Shown here in pieces: positions 1 through 10,303 of a DNA stretch of 51,433 bases. The position numbers and the translations under genes were made by a program. The notes beneath the pieces were generated by a model. It worked only from the letters and a program-made list of their open reading frames with translations. It was not told the DNA's origin and did not search any database. Location of the stretch: the NCBI GenBank assembly GCA_015680685.1, contig MNCI01003361.1:800933-852365 (forward strand), in the 5' to 3' direction. The first letter of the stretch is position 1. Every line of letters starts with the position of its first letter. The stretch comes from Gnetum montanum (lineage: Eukaryota; Streptophyta; Gnetopsida; Gnetales; Gnetaceae).

Positions 1-1233
1 TCATGGTGACTACCGAAGGTGTAGGGGTTAGGAGAAAATCAAAAAAATTGGGTCAGGACCCCCATGACTAAGAGCGAACCTTCGGTAGCGATAGAATGGA
101 GAAAGAGTAAAGAACAAGAAAGATGGAGAAAAAGAGACAACTATAACATCGATGAAATGGATGTCAAGATGGAAATGAAAAAAATAGAGTAGATTGCAAA
201 AATTTTAAGGGAAATAATTTAACTGGTGTACCAAATAGGAATGCCAGTGGGTCCTCCCCAAAGCAAGCTCATGCCTTTAAAGCCCTGACAAACCCACATT
301 CAAAGAGTTCGTAGGCTCTAGGAATGTCAGTTGGAACAAAAGTTAAAGTCTTAACCACAAGAATTTACCAAAAAGAAAATAATGCATCCATCAAAATATG
401 GACTACTAATACAACCGGCAATGATGTGGTAAATGAAGAAAGAAGGATGGAGGGAAGAGAATGGAATGGAATCCCAAGAACAAGGTGGTGTATAGCCCCT
501 TGTGTATTTCATGGTTAATGTGACTTAGTAGATCCCATTCCAAGTCTGGCCTCAACAAACCACATCTAGTGACTTCGCATTAATACATTTGATCGACCCA
601 TCCTCTTGAAGTAACAAGAATGCATCCCTCAAAGAGCCACGACCATTTTGATGAAATGAAGGAGGAGAGAATAGGAAGCGAGAAGGGTCTTAGTTAGAGG
701 GAACATGTTTATTTTAGTTCCATAACTAGTGCTTGTAGCCCAAATGATTATTTCGTCTAAGGGGTGTGCTTTGAATTCTCACTATTTTTTTTTATGTTTA
801 TACGTGAGACCTTGTTATTTTTATTTGCTCAGCTTCCTGATAATTGGGACAATGTCAGAATGGGAAGGAAAAATCAAGAAGAAAACATCCAAGCACCCAA
901 GAGAATGGCCAACACAAATGCATCAAGTTTCCTTGAAGTCACACCGTTTTCAATCCTTGAGTCCTTCCTTAGTTTGAGAAATGCCCAGTCACCAATTCGT
1001 TATAGTTCTTATTATTGAGAAAGGGATTGTACAGTTCTAAGCCAAGAGAGATCATAGAAATTTGTGGATGTACGGATGAAGTGGACTCATTACCTGCCAT
1101 ATCAAAAGAACCATACCTTAGCATCAACATCATAATCTTAAAGGTAAAAAGTAAACATTAGCAATCGATAGAAAACAATTCATACCATCATTTAATAGCA
1201 CTTATTAGGTGACAAACTTAATAAAATGGATAA

Positions 1234-1257
1234 AACACACACACACACACACACACA
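1234..1257. repeat. CA dinucleotide microsatellite
   Basis: About 12 uninterrupted CA units inside the 3' noncoding region of copy A, next to the A-rich repeat tract at 1310-1380. Probably an expansion after insertion, since copies E and F do not have it at the matching place. Confidence 0.9.
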
Positions 1258-1309
1258 TAAAGAAATGAAAAAGTATAACGATGTTGTAAAAAAAAACAAG
1301 AAAAGTTAA

Positions 1310-1380
1310 AGAAATTTGTAAAACAAAAATGTGAAAAACAAAAACGTGTAAAACAAAAATGTGTAAAACAAAAACTTAAA
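1310..1380 (-). repeat. T-rich short repeat tract after the pol end
   Basis: On the minus strand, repeated units of roughly TTTTGTTTTACACATT occur at least three times. The same type of tract follows the integrase end in copy E (about 22425-22480) and copy F (about 31318-31440), so it is a family feature. Role unknown. Confidence 0.6.
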
Positions 1381-1474
1381 AAGAATCGAGGGCCCCGAAT
1401 GATCAGCATAGGTGGCCATCTCCCCCATGACTGAATGGAAAGGGAGAGATCCAAAATAATGAACACCTATTTGA

Positions 1475-2494
1475 ATTGTTTAGAAGTGTCCAACTTCTCC
1501 CGATTGATGTTTTCAGGTTAAGAGGTGAAAGTTGGTGACGCTCATACTCCAATGTATCTATGCCTTCGTTGTGGGCGTGAGTTGTTCCCCCAGTTCATTC
1601 CATGCATGTTGGTGGGATGCTCTCTTGATCAGCTGTCAACTACTGGGTGTTCTCTTGTTGTGTGGTTTCTACATACAGGCATCTTTGTATGTTATCCTCT
1701 GGTGCACACTGGTTACATGCAGGAAATGTTGAGCATTCCTCCATGTCATCACCCTTTGAGTCACTGTATGTGATGCATGGAACTTTCTTCTTCTTGATGT
1801 TTCCATACATGTTTTCCTTAGATATTTCCAAGGAAAGATCACGGATTCCTAGGCATGCATTGATGGTGCTAAGCCATGCCCTCCCCATGATAATTGGGAA
1901 GTCTCCTTTGTTACAGTTGACTTCTATCACTAGGAAATAGGCTGGGTATGACCAACCAAACATGGTGGTAACGATGTCCTCCACCAATCCCAAGGGAATA
2001 GTGATCGACTGGTTAGCTAGCTCTAGTTGAATATTGCTTTTCTTAAGTGGAGGCAGGTTACAGGCTTTATACATTTCTTGTGAGATTAGGTTGACTCCGG
2101 AACCTGAGTCAAGAAGAGCCTTATGAAGTTCATTCCCAGCAACTTGGAGATAAATTAGGGAGCTTCCAGGATCAGAGAATTTCTTGACAAAGTGGCCCAC
2201 CTTGATCTAGTCAGTAGCAATATGTGTTAACATAAATATGTGCATTGAGCTTTGTTGTTGGTTTGAAGGGAGCTTCGAAGCCTTATTTTTTGGAGGAGTG
2301 CTCATAGACTCAACCGCTTGTGGTTGTGAGAGCTTGTTTGGACTCCTGGTTCTGAAGAAAGGTCTTCTTTTTGTGTGGTTGTTAGAACCATCAGTGGGTT
2401 GAAGGTTTATAGCTCTCGTAGCGTTACGTTGCTGCGATTGAGTGGGGAGTTCCCCTTGCATTGTTGGAGCAGTTGGTAGTGGAACCATCAGCAT
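1475..2494 (-). pseudogene. Retrotransposon aspartic protease and flanking linker, copy A
   Basis: A pepsin-like retroviral protease that would cleave the Gag-Pol precursor. The catalytic triplet is intact as LLDSGSGVNLIS (Asp codon at 2108-2110), and the second conserved block PIIMGRAWL follows in the same 186-residue frame (1640-2200). Upstream, 2207-2494 encodes the low-complexity linker (KRRPFFRTRSP) that joins Gag to PR in all copies. Downstream the frame decays, and the homology to copy E ends just where the RT N-terminus should begin. This is the best-preserved protease in the window; copies E and F have lost the catalytic Asp. Confidence 0.8.
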
Positions 2495-2827
2495 AAAAGA
2501 TGTGGATGGATTCTAAGGATGGTATGTATGTGGTGCATCTCCCAGAGGAGAAGGAGTCTTGAAATACTCCTAAACTTGGTAGTGATGTTGTGGGGTTGCG
2601 TGACCCATAGAGTCACTTGGAGAAATCGACTGCTGCATGTAATAGCCATAAGGATCTGGTTGCCGGTAAGGGTATTGTTGTCTAGGCAGTGGCATCCCCC
2701 ATGACTGTGAGTGTTGCCACTACTGATGTTTCCCAATAGGTTGTGATGGAGTTCCACTTGGATAATATGTTAACGGTTGATGGAATTGCCTCGGGTTACC
2801 TTGGGGATAAGGTAACCTTTGGGGTAC

Positions 2828-4708
2828 TTACCATTTGTTAAGTCTTGGGTTGAGTGCATACACCTCGAACTCTTGCAGATGTGAGATTATTGGGAAACAT
2901 CCTTTAGGATGGTCATATTGGTAGATCTCACATCCACCATCATTTTTTGTATCCAAATCCACAACCTCATCGACGAAAGTCATTTTTCCCTTACCCTTGT
3001 CACGTGCGTGGCTTGAATCTCTTTGCTTTTTCTTATCATGGTCCCTACTTCGTTCCTTCTTAGAAACCTCTATGATTTTTAGGATAGTTTCAATTTTACT
3101 ATCTAAGGAGCTCCATATTTCATCTACCTTAGCTGACACTTCCATTAATTTTTGAAGTGGTAAGGTTTTTTTATTCACCAACTCTTCGAGTGGTGACTCA
3201 TCCTCTTCATTGTAGAATCTCACTCTGCTCTTTCGGAGGAAAGGATCGCGATTGTACTCTTCTGCGCTTTCTCTTTTTCATAGCTCCCCTTCTTCTTTAG
3301 CTACTTGCTCCAACAATCGATGAATTTTATGTCTTAGCCCATCTATGAGGTGGTGTAGTTGATCCCACTGTGTGTAACCATGGCCCAGGAAACGATGTAG
3401 CAATGCATAATATTAGCCCATGGTAGCATCCAAGGGTTCGTGATGACCCTACTTCCATCCTTGGATCTGCTTACGCAAGTTGGACACTCTGGAGTACATT
3501 TGGTATTTATCGTTAAACAATTCTAGCATTGTACTCCACCTCTTAATGGTTTCCAACTCTAAGGACCGGTACCAACTCTCTACTTCTTTTATGAGTGTCC
3601 TAGGAAATAACTTTAACTTCTGCCACTTGTTTTCAATATTTTGCAAGGCATAGGCATCATGGAATGCCTGTAAGTGATTTTTTAGATTAGCATTATATCC
3701 CCCTTTGAATCGTGGGATATTATTCATATCTAATCTCTTGATCCGACTATCTTTTTGATGCCTTGTAGGTATTCTCACAACCTCTGTAATATCTAACATA
3801 CTTCGGGTGGAAAGTAGGGGTTCGTCATGATCATCTCTCTCATGACATCTATGATGCCTACGTGGTTCCCTACTTTCCATTCTCTGCCTTGACTCTTTAG
3901 AATGTCCTCGTCCTCACTCTTGACTCTCTTGTCGAGGTCTCTCATCTCGCTTACCCTTATCCTCATCGTTGTGCTCCTTGTGACTACATCCTGATGTGGA
4001 AGGATAGGGTGAATGGTGTGATGAAGGAAAAGAAGAAGGGGAACCATCGCCATGATGATGTTTCTTACCTTCTCTTCGGTGACTACGGCCTCGATCATGA
4101 TGATGATCCGAATGCCCATCTTTGTCATGTATTTTTGTTCCCTCATCGAACACTTGGTGTTCATGGGAATCAAAACCAGGGTTGTGTATCATGGAGCACA
4201 AGTTCTGATACCCCACATCCTCACTATCGTTAGGAGGAGGAACGTCATTTTGTGGAGAACCTATTGAGATAGGTTCACCACCCTTAATTTCGTTTGTAAT
4301 GGGTGAAGCATTACGGGGGCCTTTGCCCTTCAACGATGTGTGATAGCTCTCCTGCCGCGAGTCCCTTAGACATTGCGCTGTTGTGGAATGGTATTCCCTT
4401 ATGTCAAAATCACCTACAATGTATTCAGCGTATAGCTGCATCATGCCTATCTGTGCAAGAGCACGAAGGAGCATGTTAGGGACTGCCTGATTTGGGGGTA
4501 ACACTATGTTACCTTGCAGGTCTCTCCAACACAATTGTTCATCCTGATGGAGGATAAAAGTAAAATTGGGTATATACTCATCATGATGAGTATATACCAC
4601 CCGATATTGTTGAGGAACTGGCAGTTCTCGGTTATGCATGTTAGACCACCGACTCTCTCTTAAGTGATCCCTAGGTGATGAAGTGCTTTTATGACAAGAA
4701 GAAGACAT
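2828..4708 (-). pseudogene. Retrotransposon Gag, copy A
   Basis: Gag polyprotein, the capsid and RNA-packaging component. The start at 4708 (MSSSCHKSTSSP) lies 126 bases inside the PBS and aligns with the start in copy E (16144). The N-terminal frame runs to 3914. The capsid-like retrotransposon gag domain is at 3449-3760, with the family-conserved string HLQAFHDAYALQNIE and then SWYRSLELETIKRWSTM. A basic stretch and a compact zinc-knuckle-like motif (CEIYQYDHPKGC, 2897-2932, second Cys replaced by Tyr) lie at 2828-3223. Several frameshifts and stops separate these blocks, so no full Gag can be made. Confidence 0.8.
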
Positions 4709-4834
4709 TGTTATTTTGTCGATGTGCTATTGACCGTTGTTTAAAATTTCTTTTGATGAACCCTAAGGATTTTTTTAAGCTTCCCAACGATGTGGATGAT
4801 TTCCTATGTTCTACTTAGTGCACAAACAACTTAG

Positions 4835-4853
4835 CCCCTGGTAATAACGCCAA
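4835..4853 (-). promoter_or_regulatory. Primer binding site of copy A (tRNA-Asp type)
   Basis: Immediately inside the LTR, the minus strand reads TTGGCGTTATTACCAGGGG. It resembles the tRNA-Asp complement TGGCGCCGTTGCCGGGGA used by Athila-type elements; most differences are C to T or G to A, as expected from deamination of methylated cytosine. Confidence 0.7.
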
Positions 4854-5713
4854 TGATGAGTGGCGAGGTACCCCTACACTCAACCATACGAATATGAGCG
4901 TTACACGCGCAATCCAATCAAACTCCATAGACTAAGTGCCTACACACCTTATGGAACACCTAAGGTTAATTGTTCATTGTCTTCCCAGACTTTACTTGTA
5001 TTTGTCATGGTTGTATGGTCAAGTAAGTCTGAGGTATATGATTTTTATATCTTTTATGTTTTATCTCCTACGCTAATAAGGTAAAGGGTGAAGAGACTAA
5101 TTAACTAACTTTAACTAACTAAGTTCTAATGCCTAGCATCAGTATCCGTTCCCACTTACCGTTCACACCCTGAGCCATTGCAATCTTCTAGGATTACCAA
5201 ACGCTATTCGTTACTGGGATTACTAAGCGTAACGCACGTGCTAGAAGCAGTCGTACTAAATGCACTTAACTATGAGAGAAGGATTGAGATAGATTTAATT
5301 GACTAATAAAGCATTTAAATGATGAATAATAAATAACAATGATTAAAGTCCTAATTATCCTATTCCATGCAGTTCAAGGTTTATCCAACAGTTCGTCTTT
5401 ATTGCCGTACACAAACTTGTTCTCAGGTACAATATTTTCTTGAATAAAGATCTGTTCACTTTGGAGCTCCTACTATGGGCACATGGAAATTATTCTATCT
5501 CTCGAGAGGTAAAACTGCCAGAATTTCACTAAGGGTCTAGATCTAGATGGAGAAACAAGGGAGAGTTGCTTCTTATTTATAGAAATGATGGCGGTAAATG
5601 ATATCGCAGGAAAGACGCGATATCGCGTACGATGCATTGCGTACGCGATATCGCAGCAAGGACGCGATATCGCGTACACGATATCATGGCCCATGCGATA
5701 TCGCGTCCCATCA
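4854..5713 (-). repeat. 5' LTR of copy A
   Basis: The 860-bp LTR begins TGATGAGTGGCGAGG on the plus strand and ends CCCATCA, so on the minus strand it has TG...CA ends. It carries a TATAAATA box on the minus strand (5581-5574), and between 5600 and 5702 an array of six GATATC palindromes in the U3. It aligns along its length to the solo LTR at 7760-8535 and to the LTRs of copy E. Confidence 0.85.
5600..5702. repeat. GATATC palindrome array in the U3 of the LTR
   Basis: Six GATATC hexamers start at 5600, 5619, 5647, 5666, 5680 and 5697, most of them within the longer palindrome GCGATATCGC. They lie upstream of the TATA box in LTR orientation, the enhancer position. Related LTRs carry shorter versions (8497-8535 and 24325-24396). 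Confidence 0.8.
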
Positions 5714-7580
5714 GACATGAAGATCGAGATCATCATCAAAGCAGAGGAGGAGATTGACACTGGGAGGTGACCGTTCTCCTCCCTCTTCTTCATCTTCTCA
5801 TTCCACCTTGTCTTCACGAAGTTCTGACTCCAATTGCAACCATAGTAGGAAGTATCAGGGTGATGGTGATCAAAAAAATCAATGGCATCGCAAGGATCAA
5901 CAGGGACAACATGAGGAAAAGTGTGACCAATCACATGAGTCTCACCATCAAGAAAGGAGAGGCAACTGAAATCATCATAGATGTTGTGGCCATTAGCAAG
6001 ACTACGACTCGGATGAACCACTACTAGCTACTTATGTATGCTTAACATAGCCAAGGCAGTTCAAATACCTAGTAGGCACTTGAAAGATAGTTGAATCAAG
6101 AGCCTTGACATGAACAATATCCCCAAATTTGAAGGGGGATATAATTGTGATCCACAAACTCACTTACAAGCATTTCATGATGCTTGCACCCTGCAAAATA
6201 TAGAAAATGATTGGCAAAAACTCAAGTTGTTCCCCCAAACACTCATTAAGGAAGCAGAAAGTTGGTACCAGTCTTTAGAACCAAAATCAATCAGACGATG
6301 GAGTACGATGCTGGAAATTTTCAATGATAAATACCAAACCTACTCCAGAGTGGCTAATCTGAGATGACAGATTCAAGGGTGGAAACAAGGTGGTCAAGAA
6401 CCCTTGGATGTAGCCATGAGTAGATATTACTCATTGTTACATCGATGCCCTAGTCATGGCTACTCTTAGTGGGAATAACTCCGCCATATCATCGATGGGT
6501 TTCTCTTTGAAATAAGAAAGACCCTGAGCGTTTACGCTCAGGGACGGCTATCTGAATTGAGGGTCCATCAACTGCAACGTCTCATTGAGTAGGTGGCCAA
6601 AGAGAAAGGGGAATTAAGAAAAAAAGAGAGTGTAGAAGAGTATAATCGGGACCCTTCCATCCAAAAGAAGGAAGTTTGATTTTGTGAAGAGGAGGAAGAA
6701 TTACAACTGGATGCAGTGGTGAACCAAAAAACCTTGTCCATACAAGAATTTACCTTTGAAATTTTGGCCAAGGTTGAAAAGATGTGGGATTCTTTGGATG
6801 AAAGGTTCCAAAGTGTCTTGAGAATCGCAGAGGAGTCTAAAGAGCGAAGTAATGAGTGAGATCGGAAAAGGAGAAGAGAAGATGAACGTGCCTACCATAA
6901 AGGTAAGGGCGAAGTTGTTGCAGTAGAATGAGTTGTAGACTCTGACACAGAGGAGGATGATGGATGTGACATATGCCACTACAAACTTCCTAAGGGGTGT
7001 TGCCTGGTGGCATCACATATATAAGAGTTTGGGATGTATGCATTGAATCTTCGTTTGGCAAAAAGGAAAACACCTTAAAGATTGCCTTATTCATAAGGTA
7101 ATCCTAGGTAGTTCCACCAGCAACAAGGATATTATCCAAGTGGAGCACCATCGTAACCCCATGAGTATTACTAGCAATGGAAACATCCACAATCATGGGG
7201 GATGCAACCTCCAAGGCAGCAGCACCCTTATTGGTAGCTAGATCCTTACGGGTACTACATTCAGCAACTAGTCTCCCCACAGCATTCTTCTAGTCACGTG
7301 TCATTTCAAAGTCATTACCACCCCTTGGAATACTTTTGAACACAGTCTCCATAACCTAGGAGGGAGAACCCACATCTATACTATCCTCCATCACCTTCTC
7401 CTACCATACCTACTCATCAACCCTCCACTCAGCTACCTCCTACTCCACCTATGTAGGGAGAAATACCACCACAGCCACAGTAACGTAATGCCATGAGGGT
7501 TATCAGCTTCTCAGCCGAGTGGACCAGAATTGAAACCACGAAAATGTCCTTTTTTCTAGCCCAATAACCCAAACATACCC
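5714..7580 (+). pseudogene. Retrotransposon Gag, copy B (5' part missing)
   Basis: Begins in the middle of the variable N-terminal region of Gag. The capsid-like domain is at 6110-6367 (NNIPKFEGGYN, THLQAFHDACTLQNIE, WYQSLEPKSIRRWSTM). A basic, charged region follows, then the zinc-knuckle-like motif CDICHYKLPKGC at 6965-7000, in which the first two Cys are kept but the His position reads Leu. The proline- and glutamine-rich tail runs to about 7580. Stops at several points (for example just after NLR at 6367) and frameshifts make it a pseudogene. Confidence 0.75.
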
Positions 7581-7592
7581 TCACATTCACAT

Positions 7593-9195
7593 GTGGCCAG
7601 TGCCTCTAAACCTCCAATCACCTCCACCATTCAACCCTTTGAGCAACCTTTAAGCCAAACACCCTCCAAGGTACAAACTGTCATGCTAACACATGTGGTG
7701 ATGGACTGGATAAGGGAAAGTCATCTTTCTCAAAAATTGACTGATCCAGGGAGTCCCCTTGATGAGTGGCAAGGTACGCCTACACTCAACCATACGAATA
7801 CGAGCATCTCATGCGCGATCGAGTCGAACTCCAAGGACTAAGTGTTTACGCGCCCTAATGGAACACTTAAGGTTAATCAATCATTATCCTCCCAAACTTA
7901 CTTGTATTGTCATGGTTGTATGGTTAAATAAGTTTGAGGTATGTGATTTTTATAACTTTTATCTTTTTAACGCCTATGCTAGTAGGGAAGGGTGAAGAGA
8001 CTAATTAACTAATTCTCATTAACTATTCACTAACTAAGTTCTAAGTATCTTAACATCAATATCCGTTTCCACTTGCTGCACACACCCTGAACCAGTGCAA
8101 TGCTACTAGGATTACCAAACGCTACTCGTTACTGGGTTACCAAGTGCTACACATGTGCTCAAAGCAGTTGTACTGAATGCACTTAACTAGGAGAGTCAAG
8201 GGTTGAGAGAGATTAATTATCTAGGAAAGCATTTAAACATTTAATAGTAATTAAGTCCTATTTAGCTTAGTCCATATGCTGCAAGGTTTATCAGAAAGTT
8301 TGTCTTTATTTCTGTACACAAATGTGTGCTTAGGTACAATTTGCTCAAATAAAGATCCATTCACTTTGAGACTCCTACTGCGGGCACATGGAAATTATTC
8401 TAACTCTGGAACGGTAAAACTGCTATAGTTTGGTTAAGGGTCTAACTTTAGATGTGTGAACAAGGGAAAGCTGCCTCTTATTTATGGACATGACGACGGG
8501 TTGCGATATCGCATACATGATATCGTGGCTCATCACCCCTCATATACCTTCAAGTGGAAGGAAATGAGCCATGTAAAGATCTTTTGGATTCGGGTTCAAG
8601 CATCAACCTGATTTCACATAACATGTACAAGACTTAGAACCTGCCCCCGTTGAAGAAGAGCAACATTCCACTCGAGTTGGTAGACCAATCCATTATGGTT
8701 CCCTTAGGATTGGTAGAAGATATTGTGACCACCGTTTATGGGTGGTCCTATCCTACTGACTTCCTACTCATCCATGTTAAGAATTGCAAGGGGAATTTTC
8801 CAATCATAACGGGAAGGACCTAACTTAGCACAGTGGATGCATGATTGGAACTCTGAGAATTTTTCCTTGAAATTTCAAAAGAAAATCCTTTTGGGAAGAT
8901 TGAGAAAAAGCACGTGCCATGCATTGCGTATAGTGACTTAAGGTGCAACTGTGTGTAGCAACTTTGGTCCGCTAAGCAGACATCCATTCAAGCATGTAGT
9001 CAGTGTGCTGAAGAATCACAAGTTTAACAATGCTTGTACATAGTAGCCACTAGCCAAGAAAGCACCCAGTGGCTGATCATTGACTTTGATAGTAGCACTT
9101 TATGCATGGAACCATTTGAGGGCCTTGTATGTGCCTATATGGAAAGCATGGATAAATTGGAAAAGGTCCATCAACAAGTCTCTACTATTGATGTC
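7593..9195 (+). pseudogene. Retrotransposon aspartic protease, copy B, split by a solo LTR
   Basis: The linker and N-terminal part (7593-7759) end at DPGSPL. The solo LTR follows, and the protease resumes at 8541 with the catalytic LLDSG (Asp codon 8587-8589) and continues to about 8960. The post-protease linker is at 9034-9195 (STQWLIIDFDSSTLCMEP), matching 19270-19340 in copy E. The catalytic triplet is conserved, but the interruption and scattered stops (one just after NMYKT near 8634) kill it. After about 9195 the sequence jumps to 3' noncoding DNA. Confidence 0.75.
7760..8535 (-). repeat. Solo LTR with 5-bp target-site duplication
   Basis: A 776-bp LTR starting TGATGAGTGGC and ending GGCTCATCA on the plus strand (minus-strand orientation). 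It is flanked on both sides by CCCCT (7755-7759 and 8536-8540), a perfect 5-bp target duplication. No internal element sequence remains, so this is a solo LTR left by recombination between the two LTRs of a full element. It aligns with the LTR of copy A but has only two GATATC motifs in its U3. Confidence 0.92.
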
Positions 9196-9199
9196 ACTG

Positions 9200-10060
9200 A
9201 ACGTGGTTGGTTTTGGATCTGGACTAAGGATGGATCCTACCGAGTCACTTAATTACACACTTCACAAGGGATTTCATGTAACCAACATTAGGAATTCCAC
9301 CTCACTCCCTCTTCTCTTCATCCTTTGCTTCTCCTTATTCAGCTCAGTACCAATTCTATGTCTTGAATGTCTATCATGCTCTATTAGAACTTCTAATTCT
9401 TTAGCTGGTTCTCATGGATTTGGGTATTAATTCACGGTCACCATTAATTAACTATGGGGTCCACAGACTCTTGTGTTGATGATATGCAAGGGCTACTAAG
9501 GCTACCGCCTGTTATGGGAAGGACCCACTTGCATATCCTTTGGTTCCATTTGTTAATCTCCTATCCCCTTGATATGGTTTGTTGATCATTTCTATGCTAC
9601 CCATCACACGGTCCCTCATCCGCAAAGTTCCATACTATGATATTCTCCTCATTTCGACTCTTCTTCTAGTTACAGTCTTCCTTCCTCTTTTACTCATATT
9701 GTTCTTTGGTTTTTGCAACCTTGAATCACCCCCATGTTGTGCTCCAATTCACAACTTTGGAATTTTTATTTAATGGTCAATGCAGGTCAACATTCGCAGC
9801 ACAACTACATCAACTAGGCCCCATATACGCTTCCCCTGCATTTACGCAGCCTCATTTACATGATCCTGTTGACGCATGGTAAAAATACTATATATACCAC
9901 CGTTGCACCTTTGGAATTTGTCCATTTTTTCACAATGCTAGGGGATTTTTTCCATTTCTCTACGCCAACACTTCTTTTCGAGACCAAAACGTTTCCACTG
10001 CGTGTCCCAATCTAACCATTCTTTCAACCCTTTCGTAATCAAAGGTATGCTCTTCATCGT
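9200..10060 (+). other. 3' noncoding region of copy B and unassigned DNA
   Basis: Up to about 9780 this matches the 3' noncoding block of copy F (for example 9450-9540 resembles 32440-32530). From 9780 to 10060 I recognise no gene. It has a TATATATA stretch near 9890-9897 and a short region (9800-9870) faintly resembling the U3 of the LTR at 13364. No supported coding frame. Confidence 0.5.
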
Positions 10061-10082
10061 GGGGGGGGGGGGGGGGGGGGGN
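10061..10082. other. G21 homopolymer followed by N: probable contig join
   Basis: Twenty-one consecutive G residues (10061-10081) end in a single N at 10082. The flanks do not continue any recognised element across this point. It looks like an assembly or sequencing breakdown, so the order and distance of the sequence left and right of it should not be trusted. Confidence 0.75.
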
Positions 10083-10303
10083 TAATTATCAAAGACTTAA
10101 CACCTCTTAGGGGACAGACAAGGAAAAAAACTATAAATTACAACTCATTATGTTTTATAGTTTTTCGAACCCCTCAGCTACACTTCGAAGAACCTAATAG
10201 GATGCATGTGTCATTGTCATAGCTTGGTCAAAATGAGAAAGTGTATGATTGTCATTTTGAGCAATTTATACACATTTTAATTTATGGTTATGTTGTAATT
10301 GCA

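Larger units (their letters stand above)
1..1462 (-). other. 3' noncoding region of copy A
   Basis: No supported gene. On the minus strand this matches the 3' noncoding regions of copy E (22350-24312) and copy F (31230-33224). Shared landmarks are the block around 1385-1440 (like 22365-22410) and the G-rich stretch near 60-80 (like 23704-23735). It includes a CA dinucleotide run and an A-rich repeat tract. The LTR that should follow lies left of the window. Confidence 0.7.
1..5713 (-). mobile_element. Ty3/gypsy (Athila-like) LTR retrotransposon copy A, RT/RH/IN deleted, 3' end outside window
   Basis: Reading the minus strand from the right: 5' LTR (4854-5713), primer binding site, gag, a linker and an aspartic protease, then a jump into the 3' noncoding region, which runs off the left edge. 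The order gag-PR, the tRNA-Asp-type PBS and the long 3' noncoding region fit the Athila branch of Ty3/gypsy. RT, RNase H and integrase are missing: near 1463-1475 the protein homology stops just inside the RT N-terminus and resumes after the end of integrase, judged against copies E and F. To the right, copy B gag starts at once at 5714, so A was inserted into B; the other half of B is outside the window. The expected target duplication (right candidate GACAT, 5714-5718) cannot be tested here. Confidence 0.85.
5714..9780 (+). mobile_element. Ty3/gypsy (Athila-like) copy B, truncated at the left by copy A, RT/RH/IN deleted
   Basis: Starts in mid-gag where copy A was inserted, then continues with gag, linker, protease, the post-protease linker and 3' noncoding sequence. 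RT, RNase H and integrase are absent: near 9185-9205 the sequence passes from the post-protease linker straight to a block matching 23200-23260 of copy E and 32180-32240 of copy F. A solo LTR interrupts the protease. Its own LTRs are not visible: the left one would be beyond the window, and the right side becomes unrecognisable near 9780, before the contig join at 10082. Confidence 0.75.

Noticed and set aside
5600-5702. GATATC array as a CRISPR-like or satellite array
   Set aside because: Units are short palindromes with irregular spacing (14-28 bases), confined to LTR U3, in a plant genome.
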